Positions 1-9,077 of a stretch of DNA of 64,000 nucleotides are shown here, piece after piece. Made by a program: the position numbers and the translations under genes. Below the pieces are notes generated by a model. It had not been told where the DNA came from and ran no database searches. It saw only the letters and a list, made by a program, of their open reading frames with translations. The first letter of the stretch is position 1. Each line of letters starts with the position of its first letter. The stretch is taken from contig NZ_UPHU01000001.1 of assembly GCF_900566075.1 (NCBI RefSeq), positions 5,022,325 through 5,086,324 of the forward strand. Reading direction: 5' to 3'. The stretch comes from Mycobacterium pseudokansasii. Lineage in GTDB: Bacteria > Actinomycetota > Actinomycetes > Mycobacteriales > Mycobacteriaceae.

Positions 1-51
1 CCACAGGTCGCTTCTTGACCGGCATCGCCGGCGCTGATTCGCGCATACGGT

Positions 52-720
52 GTGTCGGTGGCCGAACCATCGCTGAACGCATCCCTGTTCAGCCGCCTAT
101 CGATCCTGCTGCGCCCGGACTGGACCCGGACCGTCCTGGCGCGGCGCATCGCCGCCGGTGGACTCGTCGTGCTGGCCGGCGTAGCAGCGCTGCGGTCGAA
201 TACCGAGGCCGACGGTTCGCAGGTGGTGGTCGCCGCTCGGGACCTGCGCCCGGGCAGTGCCCTGACCTACGACGACATCCGGCTGGAAACGCGTTCGGCG
301 GCAACGCTTCCCGATGGATCACAGACCAACCTGGGGGCAGTCGTCGGCTCGACGCTGGCAGGCCCGGCGCGACGCGGCGAGGTGCTCACCGATGTGCGGA
401 TCCTGGGCAGCCGACTGGCCGAGTCGACGGCCGGTCCCGGCGCCCGCATCGTCCCGCTCCATCTGGCCGATAGCGCGCTGATCGACCTTGTCCGGGTCGG
501 CGACGTGGTGGACGTGCTTGCCGCGCCGGTTACCGATTCGCCGGCGGCTGCGCCGGTCAGCAAAGTCGTGGCCACCGACGCCGTCGTCGTGCTGGTGTCG
601 GCAAAACAGGAGCTTCAATCACACGATGAGCGCGTCGTGTTGGTCGTCCTGCCGGCACGCCTGGCGAATACGGTTGCAGGCGCGGTGCTGGGGCAGACGG
701 TGACCCTGACATTGCATTGA
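52..720 (+). CDS. SAF-domain membrane protein (CpaB/RcpC-like)
   Basis: The 222-residue protein has a short cytoplasmic N-terminus, one hydrophobic segment at about residues 31-48, and then an SAF-type domain starting near residue 57 (VVVAARDLRPGSALTYDDI). Such domains occur in Flp-pilus assembly protein CpaB and in periplasmic chaperone-like proteins. The start is GTG at 52; an in-frame TGA at 16-18 excludes a start outside the window, and no good ribosome site is visible. mscL follows on the same strand after 150 bp. From memory this corresponds to Rv0990c, which in M. tuberculosis is separated from mscL by an acquired ABC-transporter block that is missing here. No pilus genes are nearby, so the actual role is unknown. 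Confidence 0.75.
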   Translation: MSVAEPSLNASLFSRLSILLRPDWTRTVLARRIAAGGLVVLAGVAALRSNTEADGSQVVVAARDLRPGSALTYDDIRLETRSAATLPDGSQTNLGAVVGSTLAGPARRGEVLTDVRILGSRLAESTAGPGARIVPLHLADSALIDLVRVGDVVDVLAAPVTDSPAAAPVSKVVATDAVVVLVSAKQELQSHDERVVLVVLPARLANTVAGAVLGQTVTLTLH

Positions 721-870
721 ACCGGCCCAAACCAGGATCCGGCCACGAATACTCACATCACCCCTGGAGCCAACCCGCATCTGAGATACCGTCTGCCTTC
801 GACGTGCCCAGACAACGGCCCGGCATGCAGGACAGGATCAGACGACATCAACGGTGGAAAGGCGCTACCC

Positions 871-1329
871 ATGCTCAAAGGGTTCAAGGAGTTTCTCGCG
901 CGGGGCAATATCGTCGACCTGGCCGTCGCGGTGGTCATCGGCACCGCGTTCACGGCGTTGGTCACCAAATTCACCGACAGCATCATCACGCCGTTGATAA
1001 CCCGGGTCGGTGTCAACCAGCAGACCAGCTTCGGCATCTTGCGGTTGGACATCGGCGGCGGGCAGGCCATCGACGTGAACATCCTGCTGTCGGCGGCCAT
1101 CAACTTTGTGCTGATCGCCGCCGTGGTGTACTTCTTGATCGTGCTGCCGTACAACAGGCTGCGCAATAAGGGCGAGGTCGAGCAGGCGGACGACGCGCAG
1201 GTGGTCCTGCTCACCGAGATCCGCGACTTGCTGGCCCAAACGAACGGCGACAGCCCGTCGGGCAAGCATGGCGGCGCTGCCGTGCCTGTGTCGCCGCCGC
1301 CCAACCACGGGCCTCGCGCGGAAACCTGA
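871..1329 (+). CDS. mscL: Large-conductance mechanosensitive channel MscL
   Basis: MscL is a pentameric inner-membrane pore that opens under membrane tension and releases solutes during hypo-osmotic shock. The 152-residue product starts [20 protein letters not shown], the conserved amphipathic N-terminal helix plus first transmembrane helix. The second transmembrane helix is near residues 70-95 ([19 protein letters not shown]). The C-terminus is a charged helix and a Pro-rich tail, as in other mycobacterial MscL proteins. A purine-rich stretch (GGTGGAAAGG) precedes the ATG. It converges with moaB2, whose end is 21 bp away. Confidence 0.96.
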   Translation: MLKGFKEFLARGNIVDLAVAVVIGTAFTALVTKFTDSIITPLITRVGVNQQTSFGILRLDIGGGQAIDVNILLSAAINFVLIAAVVYFLIVLPYNRLRNKGEVEQADDAQVVLLTEIRDLLAQTNGDSPSGKHGGAAVPVSPPPNHGPRAET

Positions 1330-1350
1330 TCCGCGGGTTACTTCCGAAAC

Positions 1351-1899
1351 TCAGATTTCAAGACTCGACAACTGCCCGATGATCTGAGCGGCCAACGGAT
1401 TCAGCGTTGCCATGCCGTCTCGCACGGCGTAGCGGGAGCCGGCGAGGTTAACCACCAGCGTGCTTCCCGAAACTCCCGCCAAGCCGCGCGACAGGCCCGC
1501 GTCGATGATTCCTGCCGACAGCCCTGAAGCGCGGATGGCTTCGGCGATCCCGAGGATTTCCCGGTCCAGGATGTCGCGGGTGGCCTCCGGCGTGACGTCG
1601 CGGGGCGTGACGCCGGTCCCCCCGACCGACACCACCAGGTCCACCCCGCCGATCACCGCGGTGTTCAGCGCGTTGCGGATCTCAACTTCGTCGGCCGACA
1701 CCGCGACCACACCGTCGACCACGAACCCCGCCTCGGTGAGCAGCTCGGTGACCAACGGGCCGCTGTGGTCTTCGTCGCCGTGGGCAGTGCGATCGTCGAC
1801 GACGACGACAAGTGCCCGGCCCACCACCAACTCCGCACCCTGTTCCATGGGTGCAACCGTATATCCGAGCTCTGACAACGGAGGACCTGCCTTCATCAC
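1351..1899 (-). CDS. moaB2: MoaB/MogA-like molybdopterin-binding protein MoaB2
   Basis: This is a member of the MoaB/MogA family, which binds molybdopterin and adenylylates it during molybdenum cofactor synthesis. The 182-residue protein has the diagnostic SVGGTGVTPRDVTPEA segment near residues 90-105, the phosphate-binding GGTG loop of the family. The start is a GTG at 1899 or the ATG at 1896. Both overlap the pepD stop codon (GTGATGA), so it is translationally coupled to pepD as the last gene of the mprA-mprB-pepD-moaB2 row. No other molybdopterin genes are in the window. Confidence 0.92.
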   Translation of the reverse strand: MMKAGPPLSELGYTVAPMEQGAELVVGRALVVVVDDRTAHGDEDHSGPLVTELLTEAGFVVDGVVAVSADEVEIRNALNTAVIGGVDLVVSVGGTGVTPRDVTPEATRDILDREILGIAEAIRASGLSAGIIDAGLSRGLAGVSGSTLVVNLAGSRYAVRDGMATLNPLAAQIIGQLSSLEI

Positions 1900-3335
1900 T
1901 GCTCCGCCTTGCCTAGCGTTACCTGCACGGTGCGGCTGCCACCCGAGGGGTCTTGGAAGGTCAGCGCCACCTTGTCGCCTGGCGCCTTGGATCGCACCGC
2001 GGCGACCAGCGCGTCAGCGCTGTTGATGGGGCGCTCGTCCACTTTGGTGACGATGACCCCCTTGGGCACTCCGGCAGTGGCGGCGGCACCGCCTTGCACC
2101 ACCTCGACCACCTTGGCGCCGGGAATGCCCTTGTCAGTGGTCACCTGCACGCCCAGCGAGGCGTGTGTCGCCTTGCCGGTACTGATCAGCTCGTCGGCAA
2201 TGCGCTTGGCCTGGTCGACCGGGATGGCAAAACCCAGGCCGATCGAGCCGCTCTGGGCATCGCCGGAATCCGCTCCCAACGTGGCGATGGCCGAGTTGAT
2301 TCCGACCAGCTGGCCGTTCATGTTCACCAGCGCACCACCGGAGTTGCCGGGGTTGATGGCCGCGTCGGTCTGGATAGCGTCCAAAACGGTGTTCTGGTTA
2401 CCGGACTCGCCGGTGGTCGACACCGGCCGGTTGAGGGCGCTGACGATTCCCGTGGTCACCGTGCCGGCCAGACCCAGCGGTGAACCGATCGCCAGGACCG
2501 GCTGACCGACCCGCAGATCCGATGACGATCCCAGCGATATGGGGGTGAGTCCGCTGACACCTTGGACCCTGATCACGGCGATGTCACTGGTGGGATCGGC
2601 CCCGACCACCGTGAACGGTGCCGTCCGGCCGTCAGAGAAGGTCACCGTGGTTTTGGGCGGCGGAGCACCGGCGGGCGGCTTGGCGGCGGCCGCGACGACG
2701 TGGTTGTTGGTCAGGATCAGCCCGTCGCTGGACAGGATGACGCCCGAGCCCTCCTCCGATGCACGCCCCAGATCGGTCTCCAGCATGACGACGCTGGGCA
2801 CCACCTTGGCGGCCACCTGCTCGACCGAACCCGCCGGCATGTTTGCTGCCGGAATGCTGGGAGCGCCGCTGGCGACCACTCCGCCCCCGTTGGTGCTCGC
2901 CGGTGACCGGGTCAATTCGACGACCGACGCGGCCGCACCACCGATACCGGCCGACACTACGGCGATGGTGAGCGCGCCGATCGCCAGCATGCCCGCGCGG
3001 GGACGTCGCTGGTGAATCACCGTGGGAGGCGGTGACATCGGCGGAAGGATGCCGGTTATCGGGCCGGGACCGGCGCCGCCACCAACAGTGCCCTGTCCGG
3101 TACCGCCCGGGATGGGGCCCACCCCGGTACCGCCCGGCAGCGGGCGCGGGCCGGTACCCGCGAAGGGGTCGTAGGGCCGACCGTACTGCGGCTGCGATCG
3201 CTGGTAGCGCCAGTCGAACTGCTGACTGTATGTTTGCGCAGACCCTTGCACATACGCCGGCGGCACCGGTTGGTTCGGCACCGCACGATATTCCGGCTGC
3301 TGCGGCGGTGGCGAATACCTCGGGTGATTCGTCAT
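1896..3335 (-). CDS. pepD: HtrA/DegP-like membrane serine protease PepD
   Basis: PepD is an HtrA-type protease and chaperone acting outside the membrane on misfolded envelope proteins. The 479 residues comprise a Pro/Gly/Gln-rich cytoplasmic region (1-110), one transmembrane helix (about 116-140), a trypsin-like domain and a C-terminal PDZ domain (about 385-479). The catalytic triad is visible as His212 (LTNNHVV), Asp251 (TSDIAV) and Ser332 (NPGNSGGAL). It lies 94 bp downstream of mprB on the same strand, and moaB2 overlaps its stop codon. In M. tuberculosis this gene belongs to the MprAB/SigE envelope-stress response, and the same arrangement is preserved here. Confidence 0.96.
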   Translation of the reverse strand: MTNHPRYSPPPQQPEYRAVPNQPVPPAYVQGSAQTYSQQFDWRYQRSQPQYGRPYDPFAGTGPRPLPGGTGVGPIPGGTGQGTVGGGAGPGPITGILPPMSPPPTVIHQRRPRAGMLAIGALTIAVVSAGIGGAAASVVELTRSPASTNGGGVVASGAPSIPAANMPAGSVEQVAAKVVPSVVMLETDLGRASEEGSGVILSSDGLILTNNHVVAAAAKPPAGAPPPKTTVTFSDGRTAPFTVVGADPTSDIAVIRVQGVSGLTPISLGSSSDLRVGQPVLAIGSPLGLAGTVTTGIVSALNRPVSTTGESGNQNTVLDAIQTDAAINPGNSGGALVNMNGQLVGINSAIATLGADSGDAQSGSIGLGFAIPVDQAKRIADELISTGKATHASLGVQVTTDKGIPGAKVVEVVQGGAAATAGVPKGVIVTKVDERPINSADALVAAVRSKAPGDKVALTFQDPSGGSRTVQVTLGKAEQ

Positions 3336-3429
3336 GTCGCTAAGTTGCTCTTCCTCTATTGGGGCTTAGGAGCCCTGTGCTTGGCCATGCGCTGCAGGCA
3401 TGGGCTTGTTGTCAACAGTAACTGCACCA

Positions 3430-4977
3430 CTACCTTGCGCGCGCGGACTGAGAATCCACTGAGATAACGTTCGTCGAACTCCGTGAGTTCGCAGAGTCCC
3501 CGGCGCCCCCATCAAAACGGCCGGCCTCGCCCCTGGCGCCGGTATCGGCCGGGGTCGCCGGGTAGGTCGGACCCGGCATCGGGCGGCCGGGCAGCAGCAC
3601 AGAAATCGATGTTCCCGGGGGCTGGCCACCTGGAACCGTGTCTTCAACCCGCAGCGATCCACCGTGATTGAGCACCACCTGCTTGACGATCGCCAGGCCC
3701 AGGCCCGAACCCGGCATCGCCCGCGCCGATGCGGACCGGTAGAACCGCTCGAACACCAGACGCCGTTCTTGCACGGGAATGCCGGGACCGCGGTCCGAAA
3801 CCGCCAGCTCGGCGTGTGACGGGTCGAGTTGTCTCAGCGTCACGCCTACGTGGCCCCCGGGTGGACTCCACTTGGCCGCGTTGTCCATGAGGTTGAGCGC
3901 AGCCCGTGACAACCCGGCGGCGTCACCGTAGATCTGCCAGGGAATCACCTGGACATCGAAGTGAATGTCGTTGCGCCGCCGCCTGACCCGCTCCAGGCTG
4001 CGGTCGATGACGTCGGCCATGTCGACCGTCTCGTGCACCACTTCACCGGCGTCGCCGCGCGTCAGGTCCACCAAATCGCCTACCAGAGTGGACAATTCCT
4101 CGATCTGGGCCAGCACATCGGCACGCAGGCCGACCATCTCCTGCTCCGGCAGTCGCGGCGCTCCGGGCTCCATCGACGCCATCAGCAGTTCGACGTTGGT
4201 GCGGAGGGAGGTCAACGGGGTGCGCAACTCGTGCCCGGCATCGGTGACCAACCTGGCCTGTCGTTCCCGGGATTCGGCCAGCGCCCGCAACATCAGGTTG
4301 AACGCCTCGGTAAGCCTGGCCAATTCGTCGCTGCCGAATACCGGGATGGGTCGCAGGTCGTCGGTTCGCGCTACCCGCTCGGCCGCCTCGGTGAGGCGGC
4401 CCACCGGGCGCAACCCCGCCCGGGTGACCATCCCGCCGGCCACCGCAGCGACCGCCACGCCGACACCGCCCACGATCAGCAGTACCGCGCGAAGTTTGGT
4501 CATCACCGCCTCGGTGGGTTTCAAACTTTTGGAGATCAGCAGGGAACTGCCGCTCGGCAAATGGATGGCAAGCACCCGCTGATCGGCCGCTGTCCGCCGC
4601 GACATGAACAACTCGCCGCGGATGACGGCCTTTTCCGGCGCTCCGACGGGCAGGTGCTGTCCGGGCTGGTTGGCGGTGTAGATCGAGTGGCCCGGGTTCA
4701 CCAGCATTGCATTGACATCCGAATACGCTGTGCCCTCAATGGCTTTGCCCGGGTCGGCGGCGAGCGACCCACTGGCGATCAGCAACTGCGCGCGGCTCTG
4801 CAGCTGATTGTCGATGTCGTTGTAGAGGGCGGCCGAGATCACCGCGTACACCGCGAACGACATCAGAACCACGACCATCGCCACCATCGACATTGCCAGC
4901 AGCATGACCCGCCACCGCAGGGACAACGAACTGGTGGTTCGCAGCGGTACCCGTGCCCGGCGGCGGAACCCGAGCAT
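3430..4977 (-). CDS. mprB: Sensor histidine kinase MprB
   Basis: MprB is the membrane sensor of the MprAB two-component system, which senses envelope stress and phosphorylates MprA. I chose the ATG at 4977 ([10 protein letters not shown]), which overlaps the mprA stop codon (TGATG) and gives 515 residues; the longer reading frame upstream lies entirely inside mprA. Features are a transmembrane helix at 24-50, an extracytoplasmic sensor loop to about 160, a second transmembrane helix at 163-183, a HAMP domain, a HisKA domain with phospho-acceptor His249 (DAGHELRTPL), and a HATPase domain with N-box (NLMDNAAKW) and G-boxes (SDRGPGIP, GSGLGLAI). Confidence 0.97.
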   Translation of the reverse strand: MLGFRRRARVPLRTTSSLSLRWRVMLLAMSMVAMVVVLMSFAVYAVISAALYNDIDNQLQSRAQLLIASGSLAADPGKAIEGTAYSDVNAMLVNPGHSIYTANQPGQHLPVGAPEKAVIRGELFMSRRTAADQRVLAIHLPSGSSLLISKSLKPTEAVMTKLRAVLLIVGGVGVAVAAVAGGMVTRAGLRPVGRLTEAAERVARTDDLRPIPVFGSDELARLTEAFNLMLRALAESRERQARLVTDAGHELRTPLTSLRTNVELLMASMEPGAPRLPEQEMVGLRADVLAQIEELSTLVGDLVDLTRGDAGEVVHETVDMADVIDRSLERVRRRRNDIHFDVQVIPWQIYGDAAGLSRAALNLMDNAAKWSPPGGHVGVTLRQLDPSHAELAVSDRGPGIPVQERRLVFERFYRSASARAMPGSGLGLAIVKQVVLNHGGSLRVEDTVPGGQPPGTSISVLLPGRPMPGPTYPATPADTGARGEAGRFDGGAGDSANSRSSTNVISVDSQSARAR

Positions 4978-5669
4978 CAGGGTGGCGTTTCGCGTAGCAC
5001 GTAACCCACTCCCCGGACGGTGTGGATCAGCCGCGGCTCGCCATCGGCCTCGGTCTTGCGGCGCAGATACCCCACGTAGACCTCCAGCGCATTGCCGGAC
5101 GTGGGAAAGTCGAAGCCCCACACCTCTTCGAGGATGCGGCTGCGGGTGAGCACCCGTCGCGGATTGGCGATGAGCATCTCCAGCAAGGCGAATTCCGTGC
5201 GGGTGAGGCTGATGCGGCGCTGCCCGCGGGTGACCTCACGGGTTACCGGGTCCAGGCTGAGGTCGGAGAAGCGCATGGCCACCGACTCGGCGGTGTCGTC
5301 GGGCTTGGTGCGGCGCAGCAATGCCCGCATCCGCGCCAGCAATTCTTCGAGAGCGAACGGCTTCGGCAGGTAGTCGTCGGCGCCGGCGTCGAGGCCGGCC
5401 ACCCGCTCGGAAACCGAGTCACGGGCGGTGAGCACCAGGATCGGCAGGTCGTCGCCGGTGCTGCGCAGCTGACGGCACACCTCCAAGCCGTCCAGCCGCG
5501 GCATCATGACATCCAGCACGAGTGCGTCGGGCCGATCGCTGGCGATCATGTCGAGAGCCTCGAGCCCGTCGTGGGCCAGTTCGACCGAGTAGCCGTTGAA
5601 GGAAAGCGACCGGCGCAGCGACTCGCGTACCGCACGATCGTCGTCGACGACAAGAATTCGCACGGACAC
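4977..5669 (-). CDS. mprA: Response regulator MprA
   Basis: MprA is an OmpR/PhoB-type transcription factor that controls envelope-stress genes, including itself and the downstream protease. The 230-residue protein starts at GTG 5669 ([11 protein letters not shown]). The receiver domain has the acidic pocket DDD, phospho-acceptor Asp53 ([12 protein letters not shown]), Thr in LTARD and Lys in LPKPFA. The C-terminal winged-helix domain follows ([19 protein letters not shown]). Its stop overlaps the mprB start. A pair of perfect 8-bp direct repeats matching the MprA box lies 16-34 bp upstream of the start, indicating autoregulation. Confidence 0.97.
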   Translation of the reverse strand: MSVRILVVDDDRAVRESLRRSLSFNGYSVELAHDGLEALDMIASDRPDALVLDVMMPRLDGLEVCRQLRSTGDDLPILVLTARDSVSERVAGLDAGADDYLPKPFALEELLARMRALLRRTKPDDTAESVAMRFSDLSLDPVTREVTRGQRRISLTRTEFALLEMLIANPRRVLTRSRILEEVWGFDFPTSGNALEVYVGYLRRKTEADGEPRLIHTVRGVGYVLRETPP

Positions 5670-5684
5670 TAGTTTTGTACGACC

Positions 5685-5703
5685 GCCTGAGACTGGCCTG
5701 AGA
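5685..5703 (-). promoter_or_regulatory. MprA box upstream of mprA
   Basis: Read on the mprA strand this is TCTCAGGC-CAG-TCTCAGGC: two identical 8-bp direct repeats at 5696-5703 and 5685-5692 with an 11-bp period. MprA is known to bind loosely conserved 8-bp direct repeats of this kind. The site sits between rpmF and the mprA start, so it is a probable autoregulatory site. Confidence 0.75.
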
Positions 5704-5776
5704 GGCGCGCCGTCGAGAGAACGGGCTCGGCCGGCGGGCTCGTCACATGCGCCACAGAAGCCCTCGCTTGCAGGAG

Positions 5777-5950
5777 CTAGCGCCGGTCGAGGTCGACGAG
5801 GCCCAGACGCGCCGCCTTGAGCAGCCTGCGGGGCACTTTGTGCTTCCGACCGGCCACGGTGACACCGACCAGTTCGGTCGAGGTGGCCTTCCACTGCGAG
5901 CGCCGGCTTCGGGTATTCGCGCGCGACGTCCTGCGCTTGGGTACCGCCAT
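5777..5950 (-). CDS. rpmF: 50S ribosomal protein L32
   Basis: This short gene encodes 57 residues starting [20 protein letters not shown] and ending [10 protein letters not shown]. That is the basic, Arg/Lys-rich sequence and usual length of bacterial L32, a structural protein of the large ribosomal subunit. There are no cysteines, so this is the zinc-independent form. The start is ATG at 5950 with a purine-rich GAGGAG about 12 bases upstream. It precedes mprA by 107 bp on the same strand. The same rpmF-mprA adjacency is what I remember from M. tuberculosis, apart from intervening PE_PGRS genes there that are missing here. Confidence 0.95.
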   Translation of the reverse strand: MAVPKRRTSRANTRSRRSQWKATSTELVGVTVAGRKHKVPRRLLKAARLGLVDLDRR

Positions 5951-6037
5951 GGTGGGGCCTTACTCCTCGATCGGGGTCGGGTCGGTGCGTATCGCGTTGC
6001 ACAGCCGTGGACAGGGACCCGTCGGCCGGACGGCGAC

Positions 6038-6072
6038 ACTACCCTTTTAAAGGGTGTCGTTAAAAGGGTAGT
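6038..6072. promoter_or_regulatory. 13-bp inverted repeat, candidate operator
   Basis: ACTACCCTTTTAA (6038-6050) is repeated as its exact reverse complement at 6060-6072, with a 9-bp spacer. The spacer continues as AGGGT, so a second, nested palindrome ACCCTTT-T-AAAGGGT is present at 6041-6055. The element lies between the divergent rpmF and AtuA-like genes, 148 bp before the latter. No poly-T tail follows on either strand, which argues for a regulator-binding site and against a terminator. The cognate regulator is not in the window. Confidence 0.6.
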
Positions 6073-6219
6073 CGGTGACCTCCAGCTCGCCAAAACGGAG
6101 CGTGACGTCGGCGAGAGAGGCGGGTATCACACCGGTCGCGGCTTACGGCTATGCTGACCTACCGGTTGGTTGGCCGGGTTCGGCCCCGTCGGTAATCCCA
6201 ATGAAGGGAGGACGCGCGC

Positions 6220-7932
6220 ATGGCCCCTGTTGGTGGCGCGTCCGGAGCCGTGCGGATTGCCAACTGCTCGGGTTTCTACGGCGACCGCCTCTCGGCCATG
6301 CGTGAGATGCTCACCGGTGGAGACGTCGATTACGTCACGGGCGACTACCTGGCCGAGCTGACCATGCTCATCCTGGGCCGCGACCGGATGAAAAATCCCG
6401 ACCGGGGCTACGCCAAGACGTTCCTTAGCCAACTCGAGGACTGTCTGGGGCTGGCCTGCGACCGGGGGGTGCGGATTGTGGCCAACGCCGGCGGCCTGAA
6501 CCCGGCCGGATTGGCCGACGCGATCCGGGCCCTCGCTCAGCGCCTCGGCGTCCCGGCCCGGGTCGCCCACGTCGAAGGCGACGACCTGCTGTCCCGGGCG
6601 GCCGAGCTCGGCCTCGGCACACCGCTGACGGCCAACGCCTACCTGGGTGCGTGGGGCATCGTCGACTGCCTCAATGCCGGAGCCGACGTCGTCGTGACCG
6701 GCCGGGTCACCGACGCCTCGGTGGTCGTCGGGTCGGCGGCCGCGCACTTCGGCTGGGGCCGCACCGACTACGACCAACTGGCCGGAGCGGTGGTCGCCGG
6801 TCACGTCATCGAATGCGGGGTGCAGGCCACCGGCGGCAACTACTCCTTCTTTACCGACGTGCCGGGCCTTATTCACGCCGGCTTCCCGCTGGCCGAGGTC
6901 CACGCCGACGGCTCCTCGGCGATCACCAAACACCCCGGCACCGGCGGTCTGGTCAGCACCGACACCGTCACCGCGCAGCTGCTCTACGAGATCACCGGCG
7001 CCCGCTACGCCAACCCGGACGTGACGGCGCGGATGGACACCATCGCGCTCTCGGCGGACGGCCCGGACCGGGTGCGCATCAGCGGTGTGGTGGGCGAGCC
7101 GCCGCCGCCCACCCTCAAGGTGTCGCTGAACAGCATCGGCGGCTTCCGCAACTCCATGACTTTCGTGCTGACCGGCCTCGACATCGAGGCCAAGGCGGAT
7201 TTGGTGCGACGCCAGCTCGAAGCCGCGCTGACCGTCAAGCCCGCCGAACTCGAGTGGACCCTGGCCCGTACCGATCACCCCGACGCCGACACCGAGGAAG
7301 CGGCCAGTGCCTTGCTGCGCTGTGTGGTCCGCGATCCCGATCCCGCCAACGTCGGGCGACAATTCTCCTCGGCGGCAGTCGAATTGGCGTTAGCCAGCTA
7401 TCCGGGCTTCACCGTGACCGCTCCGCCCGGCGACGGTCAGGTGTACGGCGTGTACACGCCGGGCTACGTCGACGCCCGGCAGGTGCCGCACGTCGCGGTT
7501 CATCCCGACGGCACCCGCAGTGAAATCGCCTGCGCTTCTGAGACTTTGGAGCTGGCACCGGCGGCTCCGACGCCGCTTCCCGAGCCGTTGCCAGCGGGAC
7601 CGACCCGGCGTGCGCCGCTGGGTTTGATCGCCGGCGCCCGCAGCGGGGACAAGGGCGGTTCGGCCAACGTCGGGCTGTGGGTGCGCACCGACGAGCAGTG
7701 GCGCTGGCTGGCCAACACGTTGACCGTCGAGTTTCTCAACGAACTGTTGCCCGAGACGGCGGACCTCGACGTCACCCGGCATGTGCTACCCAATCTGCGG
7801 GCGCTGAATTTCGTGGTCGAGGGGATCCTGGGTCAGGGCGTCGCCTACCAGGCGCGTTTCGATCCGCAAGCCAAGGGGCTGGGCGAATGGCTGCGCAGCC
7901 GCCACGTCGACATTCCGGAGAGGCTGTTGTGA
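6220..7932 (+). CDS. AtuA-like (DUF1446) acyclic terpene utilisation family protein
   Basis: The 570-residue protein belongs to the AtuA/DUF1446 family. Its founding member is the first gene of the acyclic terpene utilisation cluster of Pseudomonas; the biochemical role is unproven. The family look is clear: an N-terminal RIANCSGFYGDR segment, VANAGGLNP near residue 88, VVTGRVTDAS near 159 and GNYSFF near 207. Near residue 475, ARSGDKGGSANVGLW begins a C-terminal domain often found as a separate small protein, so this is the long, fused form. The start is ATG 6220 with a strong AAGGGAGG ribosome site. fadE13 overlaps its stop by GTGA. From memory it corresponds to Rv0976c. Confidence 0.85.
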   Translation: MAPVGGASGAVRIANCSGFYGDRLSAMREMLTGGDVDYVTGDYLAELTMLILGRDRMKNPDRGYAKTFLSQLEDCLGLACDRGVRIVANAGGLNPAGLADAIRALAQRLGVPARVAHVEGDDLLSRAAELGLGTPLTANAYLGAWGIVDCLNAGADVVVTGRVTDASVVVGSAAAHFGWGRTDYDQLAGAVVAGHVIECGVQATGGNYSFFTDVPGLIHAGFPLAEVHADGSSAITKHPGTGGLVSTDTVTAQLLYEITGARYANPDVTARMDTIALSADGPDRVRISGVVGEPPPPTLKVSLNSIGGFRNSMTFVLTGLDIEAKADLVRRQLEAALTVKPAELEWTLARTDHPDADTEEAASALLRCVVRDPDPANVGRQFSSAAVELALASYPGFTVTAPPGDGQVYGVYTPGYVDARQVPHVAVHPDGTRSEIACASETLELAPAAPTPLPEPLPAGPTRRAPLGLIAGARSGDKGGSANVGLWVRTDEQWRWLANTLTVEFLNELLPETADLDVTRHVLPNLRALNFVVEGILGQGVAYQARFDPQAKGLGEWLRSRHVDIPERLL

Positions 7933-9077
7933 ATATCTGGACCACACCGGAGCGCGAGCAGCTGCGAAAGACCGTCCGCACGTTCGCCGAACGAGAAGTC
8001 CTGCCGCATATCGACGCATGGGAGCGCGTCGGCGAGTTGCCGCGTGACTTGCACCGGCGCGCCGGGGCCGCCGGCCTGTTGGGAGCGGGTTTTCCCGAAG
8101 CCGTCGGCGGTGGCGGGGGCGACGGCGCCGACTCGGTGATCATCTGCGAGGAGATGCACCAATCCGGGGCGCCCGGCGGGGTCTTCGCGTCGCTGTTCAC
8201 CTGCGGCATCGCGGTGCCGCACATGATCGCTTCCGGTGATCGACGGTTGATCGACACCTACGTTCGGCCCACCCTGACCGGTGAGAAAATCGGCGCGCTG
8301 GCCATCACCGAACCCGGCGGCGGTTCGGACGTCGGGCACCTGCGCACCAGCGCGGTGCGAGACGGCGACCACTACGTGATCAACGGCGCCAAAACCTACA
8401 TCACCTCCGGGGTACGCGCCGACTACGTCGTCACCGCGGTACGCACCGGCGGTCCGGGGGCAGCCGGGGTTTCACTGGTGGTGGTCGAGAAGGGCACTCC
8501 AGGTTTTGAGGTCACCCGCAAGCTGGACAAGATGGGCTGGCGTTCCTCGGACACCGCCGAGCTGTCCTACACCGACGTGCGAGTGCCTGCGGCCAATCTT
8601 GTGGGCGGCGAGAACACCGGATTCGCCCAGATCGCCCAGGCCTTCGTCTCCGAACGGATCGGCCTTGCGGCACAGGCATATTCGAGCGCACAGCGATGTC
8701 TGGACATCACCGCGCTGTGGTGTCGCGACCGGGAGACATTCGGGCGTCCGCTGATCTCGCGTCAGACGGTACAGAACACCCTGGCCGAGATGGCCCGTCG
8801 GATCGACGTCGCCCGGGTCTATTCCCGCCACGTGGTGGAGCGTCAGCTTGCCGGTGAGACGAACCTGATTACGCAGGTGTGCTTCGCCAAGAACACCGCC
8901 GTCGAGGCCGGCGAATGGGTGGCCAACCAGGCCGTCCAGCTCTTCGGCGGGATGGGCTACATGGCCGAATCCGAAGTCGAACGCCAGTATCGGGACATGA
9001 GGATACTGGGCATCGGCGGCGGAACCACCGAAATCCTCACCGCGCTTGCCGCCAAACTGCTGGGGTATCAATCGTGA
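7929..9077 (+). CDS. fadE13: Acyl-CoA dehydrogenase FadE13
   Basis: This is an FAD-dependent acyl-CoA dehydrogenase that introduces an alpha,beta double bond into an acyl-CoA. I chose GTG 7929 (MNIWTTPEREQLRK), which overlaps the preceding stop and gives 382 residues, the normal family length. Visible family motifs are ALAITEPGGGSDV (substrate/FAD contact) in the middle, the QLFGGMGYMAE segment, and a C-terminal IGGGTTEILTALAAK where the Glu follows the glycine loop. accD2 starts within its stop codon (GTGA). It probably works with FadE12 and the carboxylase of the same operon; the substrate is not determined by the sequence. Confidence 0.92.
   Translation: MNIWTTPEREQLRKTVRTFAEREVLPHIDAWERVGELPRDLHRRAGAAGLLGAGFPEAVGGGGGDGADSVIICEEMHQSGAPGGVFASLFTCGIAVPHMIASGDRRLIDTYVRPTLTGEKIGALAITEPGGGSDVGHLRTSAVRDGDHYVINGAKTYITSGVRADYVVTAVRTGGPGAAGVSLVVVEKGTPGFEVTRKLDKMGWRSSDTAELSYTDVRVPAANLVGGENTGFAQIAQAFVSERIGLAAQAYSSAQRCLDITALWCRDRETFGRPLISRQTVQNTLAEMARRIDVARVYSRHVVERQLAGETNLITQVCFAKNTAVEAGEWVANQAVQLFGGMGYMAESEVERQYRDMRILGIGGGTTEILTALAAKLLGYQS

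Noticed and set aside
4978..5121. Longer N-terminus for MprB
   Set aside because: It lies fully inside mprA in another frame; the start at 4977 overlaps the mprA stop and gives the normal length.
6038..6072. Inverted repeat as an intrinsic terminator
   Set aside because: It lies between divergent genes, not after one, and has no T-run.
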